Below are positions 1 through 7,472 of a stretch of DNA of 37,675 nt, one piece after another. Under the pieces are notes generated by a model that saw only the letters and a list, made by a program, of their open reading frames with translations, made no database searches and was not told where the DNA came from. This DNA is from an uncultured Lysobacteraceae bacterium (GTDB lineage Bacteria > Pseudomonadota > Gammaproteobacteria > Xanthomonadales > Xanthomonadaceae), in the NCBI GenBank assembly GCA_946480825.1, contig CAMLLG010000038.1, positions 1 to 37,675 on the forward strand, in the 5' to 3' direction. Each line of letters starts with the position of its first letter. Positions within the stretch are counted from its first letter, which is position 1. The position numbers and the translations under genes are program-made.

Positions 1-1389
1 ATATGCCACGTCGGTGGCGTTGAAGCCATCGACGACCTGCGCGCGCTCCGCATCGTCCATCCACGGCAGATCGCGAAGCGCCGCATGCGGCGCGGCGATC
101 ACCGCACGCATCAGGCGTTCTATTCCGCGCAGGTGGGCATCGGCGGCTTTTTCGTCGATCACCCGCGTATCGAAGTTGAACTCGATATGGACCGGCCTGG
201 TGCTCTCGTAGCTTCTGACGTAGATGCCCAGCGGCTGCCGTTCGTAGCCGTTGTGCAGCGGATGGCTCGTCGTGGTCACTCCGCCTTCAAAACCCAGGTC
301 GCCGGGAAATTCTTCCATCGACAGCGACACATCGAACATGCCGCTGCGGCTGGCGGTGCCCGTCAGGAGATGACGCTGGATTTCCGTCAACGGAAATCGC
401 TGATGCCGATAGCAACGCTTGACCTCTCCCGTGACACCACGCATGGCGTGCAGGAATGAATGTGCCGGATCGACGCGGACGCCGATCGGGATCATGCCCG
501 AGAACATGCCGACCGTACGTCGCTGCTGGGCGCCGGTGCGATTGTGGACCGGCATCCCGATCACCACTTCGTTCCGCCACTCGTGCCAGCGCGAGAAATG
601 CACGGCCAGCAAAGCGAGCAGGAAGTGAGCGGTCGATCCGCCTTCGGTGCCTGCCATGCTCTCGATTTGGGCATAGGTGGCGCGATCCATCTGCCAGACC
701 CTCTGTCCACACTTGGGCTCCGGCCCTGAAGCCACACCGCGCGACGCATCGAACAAAGGTTCCGGCCGCACCGCGAAGCGTTCGAACCAGAAGTCGCGAT
801 CTTTCAGGAACCGTTTCGATAGCAGATACTCTGCATCCTGCGCGAGGAAATCCCGGTAGGAAGGAAACACGGGCGCCGCATCGGCATTCATCGCTTCCCG
901 CATGCGCCTGTTGTAGGCGTGCATGACGGTATTGCCGATCAGCGAAACCGAGAGACCGTCCGCGACGAGATGATGGAAGCACAACAACCAATAGCCCGTC
1001 CCGGGTTCGATCTGGAACCATTGCATCCACCACAGGCGTCTTCCTTCGGCATCGAAGGGGGTGGATAGCGTTTTCTCGATATGCGACCACGCCGCGGCGC
1101 GCGCATCGGCGAGGCCGCTGAAGTCGAATCGCTCCAGCAAGGTGTCGCGACGCTCCGAAAAGCGCTGCATGCAGCGGCCGCTCTTTTCCTCGATGACGAT
1201 CCGCAGCGCATCATGGCCGTCCACGCAATCGCAGATCGCCGCCTCGAAGCGATCGAGATCGAACGGGCCGCGCACTTCCACGACGATGCCGATGTTGTAA
1301 CAGGGCAACTCCGGAGACAGTCGCTGATCGAGCCACACGGCCTGCTGAGCCGAACTGAGAGAATGAAGAAGATCGCTGTTCGTAGTCAT
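1..1389 (-). CDS. Nonribosomal peptide synthetase, N-terminal condensation domain (partial, runs off left edge)
   Basis: The reading frame stays open from an ATG at 1389 to the left edge: 463 codons with no stop. The protein begins directly with a condensation (C) domain, near residues 8-440. The catalytic motif HHLVADG (the HHxxxDG signature) is at residues 139-145. The early SSAQQAVWLDQ stretch fits the C1 core motif. The last residues visible (DDAERAQVVDGFNAT) look like the linker leading into an adenylation domain. The family makes peptide bonds between carrier-protein-bound substrates in the cytoplasm. An N-terminal C domain means this protein either accepts an intermediate from another synthetase or is a starter C domain that acylates the first amino acid; the sequence here cannot decide. 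AAGGAAAG just before the ATG is a good ribosome binding site. The MFS exporter gene ends 60 bases upstream in the same direction, so the two are probably co-transcribed. The product is unknown. Confidence 0.9.
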   Translation of the reverse strand, partial: MTTNSDLLHSLSSAQQAVWLDQRLSPELPCYNIGIVVEVRGPFDLDRFEAAICDCVDGHDALRIVIEEKSGRCMQRFSERRDTLLERFDFSGLADARAAAWSHIEKTLSTPFDAEGRRLWWMQWFQIEPGTGYWLLCFHHLVADGLSVSLIGNTVMHAYNRRMREAMNADAAPVFPSYRDFLAQDAEYLLSKRFLKDRDFWFERFAVRPEPLFDASRGVASGPEPKCGQRVWQMDRATYAQIESMAGTEGGSTAHFLLALLAVHFSRWHEWRNEVVIGMPVHNRTGAQQRRTVGMFSGMIPIGVRVDPAHSFLHAMRGVTGEVKRCYRHQRFPLTEIQRHLLTGTASRSGMFDVSLSMEEFPGDLGFEGGVTTTSHPLHNGYERQPLGIYVRSYESTRPVHIEFNFDTRVIDEKAADAHLRGIERLMRAVIAAPHAALRDLPWMDDAERAQVVDGFNATDVAY

Positions 1390-1449
1390 CTACTTTCCTT
1401 GTAGTTTCCTTCGCTTCCGGGTGGATATGCGCGACGGCGCGCCGACATC

Positions 1450-2829
1450 TCAGTCGCTTCGCTCCGGCACGAGCGTTTCCAGCCGGCGCAGCTTCGAACT
1501 CGACAGCGCCATGCCGCTCATCGCGAGGCCGCATAAACCGGCGACGAAAAAAAGAAATCCGATGCCTCGGCCCTTGCCTGTCCCGAACCACGCGCCGACG
1601 GTCGGGCTCCAGGCGCCACCGTCGCGAAGCGCGGGTTCGAGCCACGCGTCGACCAGGTGGCCTCCGACGAGCAGTACCAGACACATGACCAGCAGGTTCG
1701 AGGCAGCGAGAATGGAGAAAACGCTTCCCTGCCGGGCCAATGGCGTTTTCCGCATCCACAGCGCGCTGGAACACGCCAGCGAAGCGCTTCCCGAAAACAG
1801 GCAGATGAAAGCCGAAAGCGACCACACCACCGGAGAAACCGTCGCACCTGCGGCGACGATGGATGCGGACTGGATGGCATCGCACAGCAGCATCCACAGC
1901 ACCAGATGCTTCCGGATCACGTGACTTGCGGCCATGACCGAACCGCACAGCGCGCCTACGACGCCGATCGACATGACCACGCCGAGGACCTGCGTGGAAT
2001 GGGTCGACAGCACCATGGGCGTCAACATCACCGTCGCGAGCACCAGCAGGCACTGGACGAAAGCGCCGTATGCGATCAGCCCCCCCATCAAAGGCGTCTT
2101 TGCGAGAAAAGAGAACGCATCCGCAAGGCTCGATCGGGCCGAGGTCAGAAACGATCCATCCGCGGAGGACCGAGAATCGAGCGCCATGCCGCGTACGGCC
2201 GCGGACATTGCGGCATACGCCAGGATCGCACCTCCAAGCACGAGCATGAAATGGGTGGCCACTACCGCCTGCATCCCGAAAGACTGCAGGAGAAATGCGG
2301 AAGCGACCGGCGCGGCGATCTGTACTGTCGATCGAGATATTCCGCCGAGACCATTGATCTGCGTATAGCGATGCTTCGGCACGATGGCGCTGATCACGAC
2401 ACGAACGGCAGGCCGTCGCATGGACGCGATCGCCGCGGCCATCGCGCTGTAGACATAGAGAACGCCCACGGCAGGCGGGCGAATCGAAAGAAAAACAACG
2501 ACGGAGATGGTCACGACGATGGCAGCGAAATCGCATCCCGCCACCACCCAGAGACGATTGTAGCGATCGGCCAGAGTGCCGGCGACGGGGGTTACCGCCA
2601 TCGAGGCGAGTGCCGCGATGAGCACGGAAATCGAATAGTCCTGCACGGATGCCGTCGATGAAAAAATCCACACGCCGATCGCGAAGCTGATCAGCGCAGA
2701 GCCGAGATCGAATGCCGATTCGCTCAACCATAACCGCACGAAAACGGTTCGGGCTGAAGGCGCGAAAGACCGGGCTGCAGGTCCGGTCTCCGCATTTCTC
2801 GATGACACCGCACTTCCCGTTTCTTCCAT
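1450..2829 (-). CDS. MFS transporter, probable exporter next to an NRPS
   Basis: 459 residues, the usual size for a 12-helix major facilitator superfamily protein. After a polar N-terminal tail of about 30 residues come repeated hydrophobic segments (for example LGSALISFAIGVWIF and SISVLIAALASMAVT). The classical motif A between helices 2 and 3 is seen as GTLADRYNRLW. The family moves small molecules across the inner membrane using the proton gradient; the substrate cannot be read from sequence. Position directly upstream of the NRPS gene, same strand and 60 bases apart, suggests export of, or self-protection against, the peptide product. The ATG at 2829 is preceded only by a weak GGAATG site. 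Base composition is lower in GC than the repair genes to the right, which fits acquisition together with the NRPS. Confidence 0.88.
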   Translation of the reverse strand: MEETGSAVSSRNAETGPAARSFAPSARTVFVRLWLSESAFDLGSALISFAIGVWIFSSTASVQDYSISVLIAALASMAVTPVAGTLADRYNRLWVVAGCDFAAIVVTISVVVFLSIRPPAVGVLYVYSAMAAAIASMRRPAVRVVISAIVPKHRYTQINGLGGISRSTVQIAAPVASAFLLQSFGMQAVVATHFMLVLGGAILAYAAMSAAVRGMALDSRSSADGSFLTSARSSLADAFSFLAKTPLMGGLIAYGAFVQCLLVLATVMLTPMVLSTHSTQVLGVVMSIGVVGALCGSVMAASHVIRKHLVLWMLLCDAIQSASIVAAGATVSPVVWSLSAFICLFSGSASLACSSALWMRKTPLARQGSVFSILAASNLLVMCLVLLVGGHLVDAWLEPALRDGGAWSPTVGAWFGTGKGRGIGFLFFVAGLCGLAMSGMALSSSKLRRLETLVPERSD

Positions 2830-3927
2830 GAAATCATTCCAATTCGATGAAAAACGCTCTTCTCGCGACCTCGACGCGAATCGAGGAAAGAAGAACGAAA
2901 AGCTTCCGTGCGTTCATATCGGACCGAACAGTCGACACCGGCGATTCGACTTTGAAATCGTTTTCCGCAAATTCTCCGAAGGCTTTGGCGGCAACCGTTA
3001 GCGCAGAATCGTTACGCGTTCATGAAACCCACCATTGCATCCGATGCGTTGCGAACAGTGAACGCGACCACGCGCGGCATTCGATCGATTCGATACTCGA
3101 TGAGCATACGAACATATCGGCTCTCGAGCATGAACTGTCAGTTAACTCGCATGGAGAGAGGATGCATTGCATGAACATGCAGATTGCGAAGACTTCTCTC
3201 GTTCACGATCAAGGAAGCCATTGTTAAATTCATTTAATTTCTCGCCACGTCAACCTTCGACCGGCGCAGACACTAACAGCATTGCGGATCAAAATATGCG
3301 ACAGACCTTGAGAATTTCGATGCCGATGCGCCGACCATACAAGAACTCAAACAAAGACGATGATCTCAATATGCGCACCCTTCGCGCGCATCGATGAGAT
3401 TTCGCGTACGACATCCGAATCGCTTCCAGACCGTGCGAAATCGATCGGAACGCCCATCATTCAAAGAACTTTCCGATGCACCGGGAGCAGAATCCCGACT
3501 CGATTGCATGCCCCACGAACGGGAGGATGCAAACGACCGATCACCACCTGTCATAACTTACAGTGGCGAAATTTCTTTCGGACGCAGGCATGTTCGACCT
3601 CGGCGTCGAAGCGCCGCGCCTTCCGATCGGACACGAAGTCCATCCTCACGGTGACCATGAGAGTTCGCGGCTACGCCAGGCAAGTCGAAATCGCGCCGCT
3701 GCGACGGCTCGAAGATGAATGGTCTTGGCAAGCCGGATTCCGATGGCGTCCGACTGCGCGCGATACAGTATCGAGATCCTCGAATGACCGACCTGAACGG
3801 AATTCGGAGTCACCGATGTTCACGAATCGTCTGTGGCGCGCGCTTCAAAAAGCGACGCCGGGCATACCCCTGTCGATTCGTTGCCGTGCGATGCGAGTCG
3901 AGCGTGGCGGCTCGATCGTTCCAGACA
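2830..3927. other. 1.1 kb without a supported gene, less GC-rich
   Basis: The stretch lies between the start of the MFS/NRPS operon and the end of the lodB-like gene. It is visibly richer in A and T than the rest of the window, particularly 2840-3400. Short open frames exist on both strands (for example 2847-3227 on the plus strand), but none has codon bias, a recognisable domain and a ribosome binding site together. The promoter of the MFS/NRPS operon should be within its left part; I see no clear -35/-10 pair. No terminator hairpin was recognised for the lodB-like gene. Confidence 0.5.
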
Positions 3928-5085
3928 TCAGACACTGCGGGGCTTCGCATGGCCCCTCGCACCGTCGATCCGTCGCGCCCAGAACGGCTCATGGCGATGA
4001 CGGACGACGCCGGCATAGGTCGCCTGCAGATGCGTGCGATAGCGCGCATGCACGGCTTGCATTTCGGCGAGGAAAGACGCGCGTGCCGACACGTCCCGGT
4101 CTAGCTGTCGTTCGATCGCGGCGGCAGCGCTTTCCGCGGTCGCCAGCGCGTTGAAAATGCCCTGCGAAGCGATCGGATCGAACGACAGCATCGCATCGCC
4201 GATGGCGAAGAAGCCCGGCGGCGTCGCGGCGATCCCGTCGAGCACGGCGCTGGCTGCCGGCCGCGCATGCACCGATACGGACGCGGGCAGAAGCGCCGCA
4301 CCCGCGGCATTCAATCGCACACCAGCCAACACATCGGCGAGCAACGGCTGCCGACGCGCCTTCGCGAGCAGGGATTCGGGATCGCGCAGCGTTTTCAGCT
4401 CGGGATCGTCGGCATCGAGATGGAACGCCAGCACCCGCTGTCCCGACGGCAGGCGCACGCTGTACCACCAGCCGTTGCGATCGACGCACAGGCGCGTGCA
4501 GGCATCTTCGTCGCTGGTATCCGCCGGCAGATGGGCGTAGAGGCAGATCAACGCGTCATCGCCGCGATGCGACAGCCCCGACTGTCGAGCGACCGCGGCG
4601 CTGCGGCCGGTGGCATCGACCAGTACGGGAGCGGCATGGACTTCGCCGCGCACGCTCAGATCGACGCGCCAGCCCTCATCGGTCGGCGACGCCCGCAGCC
4701 GATCGCATCGCTCGATCAGCATCGCACCTGCAGCCATCGCTGCATCGCGCAGGCACGCATCGAACCGCGTGCGGTCCAGATGCCAGCCGGGTCCGTTCGG
4801 GTCGCGCAGGTGGTCGAACCACACCGGCGCATCACGATCCCAGGCCGAAACGGTCGCGCTGCGTTGGGCATGGCCATCGCCGAGGAAGCGTTCGTACACG
4901 CCGATACGCTGCAGCAGCACGCGTGCCGCGCCGGGCAGCGATTCGCCGATGCGCGGCGCATCGACCGCACGCATCGCGCCGCGCTCCAGCAACAGCACCC
5001 GGCGATGCGGTCGCAGGCGACAGGCCAGCGCCGAGCCCGCGGGCCCGGCGCCGACCACGATCGCATCCCAGTGCGTCAACGACAC
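3928..5085 (-). CDS. lodB: LodB-like FAD-dependent oxidoreductase (quinone-cofactor maturation)
   Basis: 385 residues. The N-terminus carries a Rossmann dinucleotide-binding motif, VVGAGPAGSALA (residues 11-22), and the second FAD motif FFAIGDAMLSFDPIASQG lies near the C-terminal third, as in tryptophan-halogenase-like and geranylgeranyl-reductase-like flavoproteins. LodB flavoproteins are needed to form the cysteine tryptophylquinone cofactor in their partner LodA oxidases. The assignment to LodB rests mostly on position: the gene begins 7 bases after the stop of the LodA-like frame on the same strand. The start is a GTG at 5085. If the partner is truly broken by the frameshift upstream, this gene may have lost its job. 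A generic FAD monooxygenase is the alternative reading. Confidence 0.8.
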   Translation of the reverse strand: MSLTHWDAIVVGAGPAGSALACRLRPHRRVLLLERGAMRAVDAPRIGESLPGAARVLLQRIGVYERFLGDGHAQRSATVSAWDRDAPVWFDHLRDPNGPGWHLDRTRFDACLRDAAMAAGAMLIERCDRLRASPTDEGWRVDLSVRGEVHAAPVLVDATGRSAAVARQSGLSHRGDDALICLYAHLPADTSDEDACTRLCVDRNGWWYSVRLPSGQRVLAFHLDADDPELKTLRDPESLLAKARRQPLLADVLAGVRLNAAGAALLPASVSVHARPAASAVLDGIAATPPGFFAIGDAMLSFDPIASQGIFNALATAESAAAAIERQLDRDVSARASFLAEMQAVHARYRTHLQATYAGVVRHRHEPFWARRIDGARGHAKPRSV

Positions 5086-5092
5086 CGGCGGA

Positions 5093-6202
5093 TCACGCGC
5101 TGCGCTTCGGCGTCCCCAGCATCGCCACCTTGCGCATGCGGCTGTCGGTGAGATAGCGCTCCATCTCGGTCATGTCCTCGCCGCCGCGATCTTCGACCTG
5201 CATCACCGGCGGGAAGTCCGGGTCGCCGGCGATACCGGGGCGCACTTCGACGATGCCCTGGCGGTCGAAGTGATCGACCATCGCCTGCAACTGCCGCTCG
5301 TAGCCGACGCCGAGCGTGCGGTCCCAGTCCGCACGGTCGTTGAACGCCGCCAGCCGCTGTTCCCTCGGCAGTTTCGCGTTCATCACCTTGCGGTAGTTCT
5401 CGTCGCTGAGCACCTGATTCGGCACGCGCGCCGGCCAGAACGTCGGCAGATACGGGTCGTACTGCGGGTCGTAACCGGAGCGGCAACTCGCGGTGTCGGT
5501 CTGCCACGGAATCGCCATCCAGCGCGTGATCGAACCGGGAGACTGGCCGTACATCGGGCCGTTGTAGGACAGCGCTTCCGCCGAGGTCAGCGTGCTGCCG
5601 TAATCGGGCTCGGGATCGTCCTTGGCGCGGTGGCGCCAGCGATACGGTTCGAGATACATCGTGGCGTGACGCACCGGCCAGGTCATTTCGCAACCGGGAT
5701 GGAAGGCATCGGCGAGGCAGAACTCGAGCGCGGCGCGATCCAGCATCGCCGGCTGTTCGGCCAGCGGCACCTCGTCGATCGATCCCGGCGCGACGAACGC
5801 CGGGTCGTAATCGGCGATGAAATCGCCGTTCGCCCAGCGATCCAGCATGGCCAGCTGGGTGGTGGTCAACGCGGTCATCGCTCGCGGGATCGGCGGCATC
5901 GGCACGTCCATCGCATCGCCATAGATCCACGGCCAGGGTTTCATCGAAGCATCGCCGTCGTCCGGGTTGCGGAACGCGTTCGCGACCGTGCGCCGCAGTT
6001 CGGCCCAAGTGTCGCCCGGCGCCGAGAGTTTGCGCAGGTAATCCGGCGACAGGAAATGCTGCGGCATGCCGTATCCGAAGCCCGCGGCGAACCCGGCGTT
6101 CATCCACTGCAGATCGCACATCGCGCGGAAGATCGGCAGCAGATCATGGTGGAACGACGGCTTCGTCGGCGCCGGACAATTGCCCGGCCTGGATCGCGAC
6201 AT
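5093..6202 (-). CDS. lodA: LodA-like CTQ-dependent amino-acid oxidase, C-terminal part (frameshifted)
   Basis: This frame carries the C-terminal two thirds of a LodA/GoxA-type oxidase, a family that oxidatively deaminates amino acids (lysine epsilon-amino group in LodA, glycine in GoxA), producing hydrogen peroxide; several members are antibacterial. Family-typical stretches are PTKPSFHHDLLPIFRAMC, WMNAGFAAGFGYG, PGCEMTWPVRHATMYLEPY and TRWMAIPWQTDTASCRSGY. The cysteine of GCEMTWP and a tryptophan in the WMAIPWQ segment are the likely partners of the tryptophylquinone crosslink; that pairing is inferred from family knowledge. The ATG at 6202 is accidental: homology continues seamlessly from the other frame (6144-6962) if one base is removed near 6176. 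The lodB-like gene follows after 7 bases. Confidence 0.85.
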   Translation of the reverse strand: MSRSRPGNCPAPTKPSFHHDLLPIFRAMCDLQWMNAGFAAGFGYGMPQHFLSPDYLRKLSAPGDTWAELRRTVANAFRNPDDGDASMKPWPWIYGDAMDVPMPPIPRAMTALTTTQLAMLDRWANGDFIADYDPAFVAPGSIDEVPLAEQPAMLDRAALEFCLADAFHPGCEMTWPVRHATMYLEPYRWRHRAKDDPEPDYGSTLTSAEALSYNGPMYGQSPGSITRWMAIPWQTDTASCRSGYDPQYDPYLPTFWPARVPNQVLSDENYRKVMNAKLPREQRLAAFNDRADWDRTLGVGYERQLQAMVDHFDRQGIVEVRPGIAGDPDFPPVMQVEDRGGEDMTEMERYLTDSRMRKVAMLGTPKRSA

Positions 6203-6962
6203 CGGTCATCAATGCGTACATCGTGCGCACCGATTTCTGCTGCGGTCCGTAGTTCGGCGGCGCCACTACTACCCAGACCGGCGCGACCTGCAGTTCGCGG
6301 CCGCCCAGTTTGACCCGTGCGGTGACCGGGCCATCGCCGGTATCGTCGTACCAGCCGTCGTTGTTCGCGAACGTGGTCGGCGGCTTGTCGCCGATCGACG
6401 CCGACTTGCCCAGCCCGCCGAACACCAGCAGCCGGCCCTGGGCGTCGGTGCGCAGTTCGCCCAGCGGCACCGCGATGTTCATGAACTTGCCGCCATCGAA
6501 GCGATATTTCCTGCCCTGCGTCGATGGCCTGGCGATGCTGCGCGCGCCGGGAGCGATCGCAAGCTTGTGGCGCTCCGGAAGCTTGACCGAGGCGTTGCGT
6601 CGGGTCGACGGTGGCGCGGTCGCGGCCTCGGGAATATCCAGCGCGAGTTCGAAGTTGTACCAGGCCGCCTTGTGGTTCGCGAGTTCGACGGTCCATTCGA
6701 TCTCGGTGCCCTCATCCATCCGCAGTTCGCGCACCACGCGACCTTCGGCGTCGTAACCGTAGATCCGGAACTCGGCGACCTCGCGCTTGAGGGCGCCGGT
6801 CTTGTCGCGATAGGCGCCGGGCGGCTTCGGCGTGGGATCGACCACCTGCGGGCCGATGTAATACCCGTCTTCCTTCTTCGAATTGCCGACCCGGGCGATG
6901 CCGATCGACGGATGGATCTTCGCGTACGCGATGCGCGCATCCTGTGTGCTGCCACGACTCAT
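6144..6962 (-). CDS. lodA: LodA-like CTQ-dependent oxidase, N-terminal part (frameshifted)
   Basis: The frame begins with the canonical family start, including KIHPSIGIARVGNS near residues 15-28 and the YYIGPQ motif, and holds the N-terminal domain up to VRTMYALMTDVAIQAGQL. After that it leaves the family sequence (SGADEAVVPP) and stops at 6144. The native protein would continue in the frame of 5093-6202. The break is a single extra base in the codons after GGG CAA TTG: dropping one T restores Q-L-P-A-P-T-K-P. The rejoined protein would be about 622 residues, shorter than Marinomonas LodA but with both halves of the family visible. A strong GGAGGAG ribosome binding site lies 8 bases before the ATG at 6962. 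The gene may be a recent pseudogene or carry a sequencing error. Confidence 0.85.
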   Translation of the reverse strand: MSRGSTQDARIAYAKIHPSIGIARVGNSKKEDGYYIGPQVVDPTPKPPGAYRDKTGALKREVAEFRIYGYDAEGRVVRELRMDEGTEIEWTVELANHKAAWYNFELALDIPEAATAPPSTRRNASVKLPERHKLAIAPGARSIARPSTQGRKYRFDGGKFMNIAVPLGELRTDAQGRLLVFGGLGKSASIGDKPPTTFANNDGWYDDTGDGPVTARVKLGGRELQVAPVWVVVAPPNYGPQQKSVRTMYALMTDVAIQAGQLSGADEAVVPP

Positions 6963-7091
6963 GACGACTCCTCCGGTGAGTGTTCCATGTGTCCCCCTGT
7001 CGGGACCGGCCGACTGTCTCGCGGCGACGGGCGGGCGTCAAGGTGCGCCGCGGCGCGTGTTGGCCGGATGCGGATCGCGCCGGACGCGCGT

Positions 7092-7472
7092 TCAGTCCGC
7101 CGCCGGCGGGCCGTCGCGATCGAAGCGGCGCCACACGTCGGCGACGACCGCCTCGGCCTCGCGCCAGTCCAGCCGCGAAGACGCCAGTTCATCCCAGAGC
7201 GTGCGCAGTTCGGCGGCATCGTCCGGCAGGCGATAACTGCCGTAGGCGAGCAGTGCCAGCGCATAGGCCGGGCAGATCTCCGGCCATGCGATGCGCGGGT
7301 CGACATGCGCGCGGAAATGCGCGCCGGCGAAGCGATCGAACGCCGGCGGGACATCGAGCATGCTGTCGTAGACGAGGCACTGCCCGACCGACGACGGCGA
7401 CGCGAGGCGCTCGGCGATCCGCGCGTGGCGGTCGCGGTCGAATCCATCTCGCCGCGGATCGTACGCGGTCAC
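7092..7472 (-). CDS. Hypothetical protein translationally coupled to ligD
   Basis: 126 residues from a GTG start at 7472 that overlaps the ligD stop as GTGA, a classical translational-coupling arrangement. The protein begins VTAYDPRRDGFDRDRHARI and contains an aromatic and acidic C-terminal half (RLDWREAEAVVADVWRRFD). There is no signal peptide or membrane segment, so it should be cytoplasmic. I recognise no family. The same frame is open further upstream to 7676, but that part is an arginine-rich shadow of ligD and is not counted. As the last gene of the ku-ligD unit it may act with end joining; that is inference from position alone. Confidence 0.65.
   Translation of the reverse strand: MTAYDPRRDGFDRDRHARIAERLASPSSVGQCLVYDSMLDVPPAFDRFAGAHFRAHVDPRIAWPEICPAYALALLAYGSYRLPDDAAELRTLWDELASSRLDWREAEAVVADVWRRFDRDGPPAAD

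Noticed and set aside
1211..2731. Long minus-strand open frame overlapping the MFS gene
   Set aside because: Arginine-rich translation with no domain, out of frame with the clear membrane protein; a shadow.
2847..3227. 126-codon plus-strand open frame in the left intergenic region
   Set aside because: No ribosome binding site, no recognisable family and no codon bias; lower GC makes chance frames different but not more credible.
6144..6202. Programmed ribosomal frameshift in the lodA-like gene
   Set aside because: No slippery heptamer or stop-stimulated site at the junction; a simple one-base indel explains the change.
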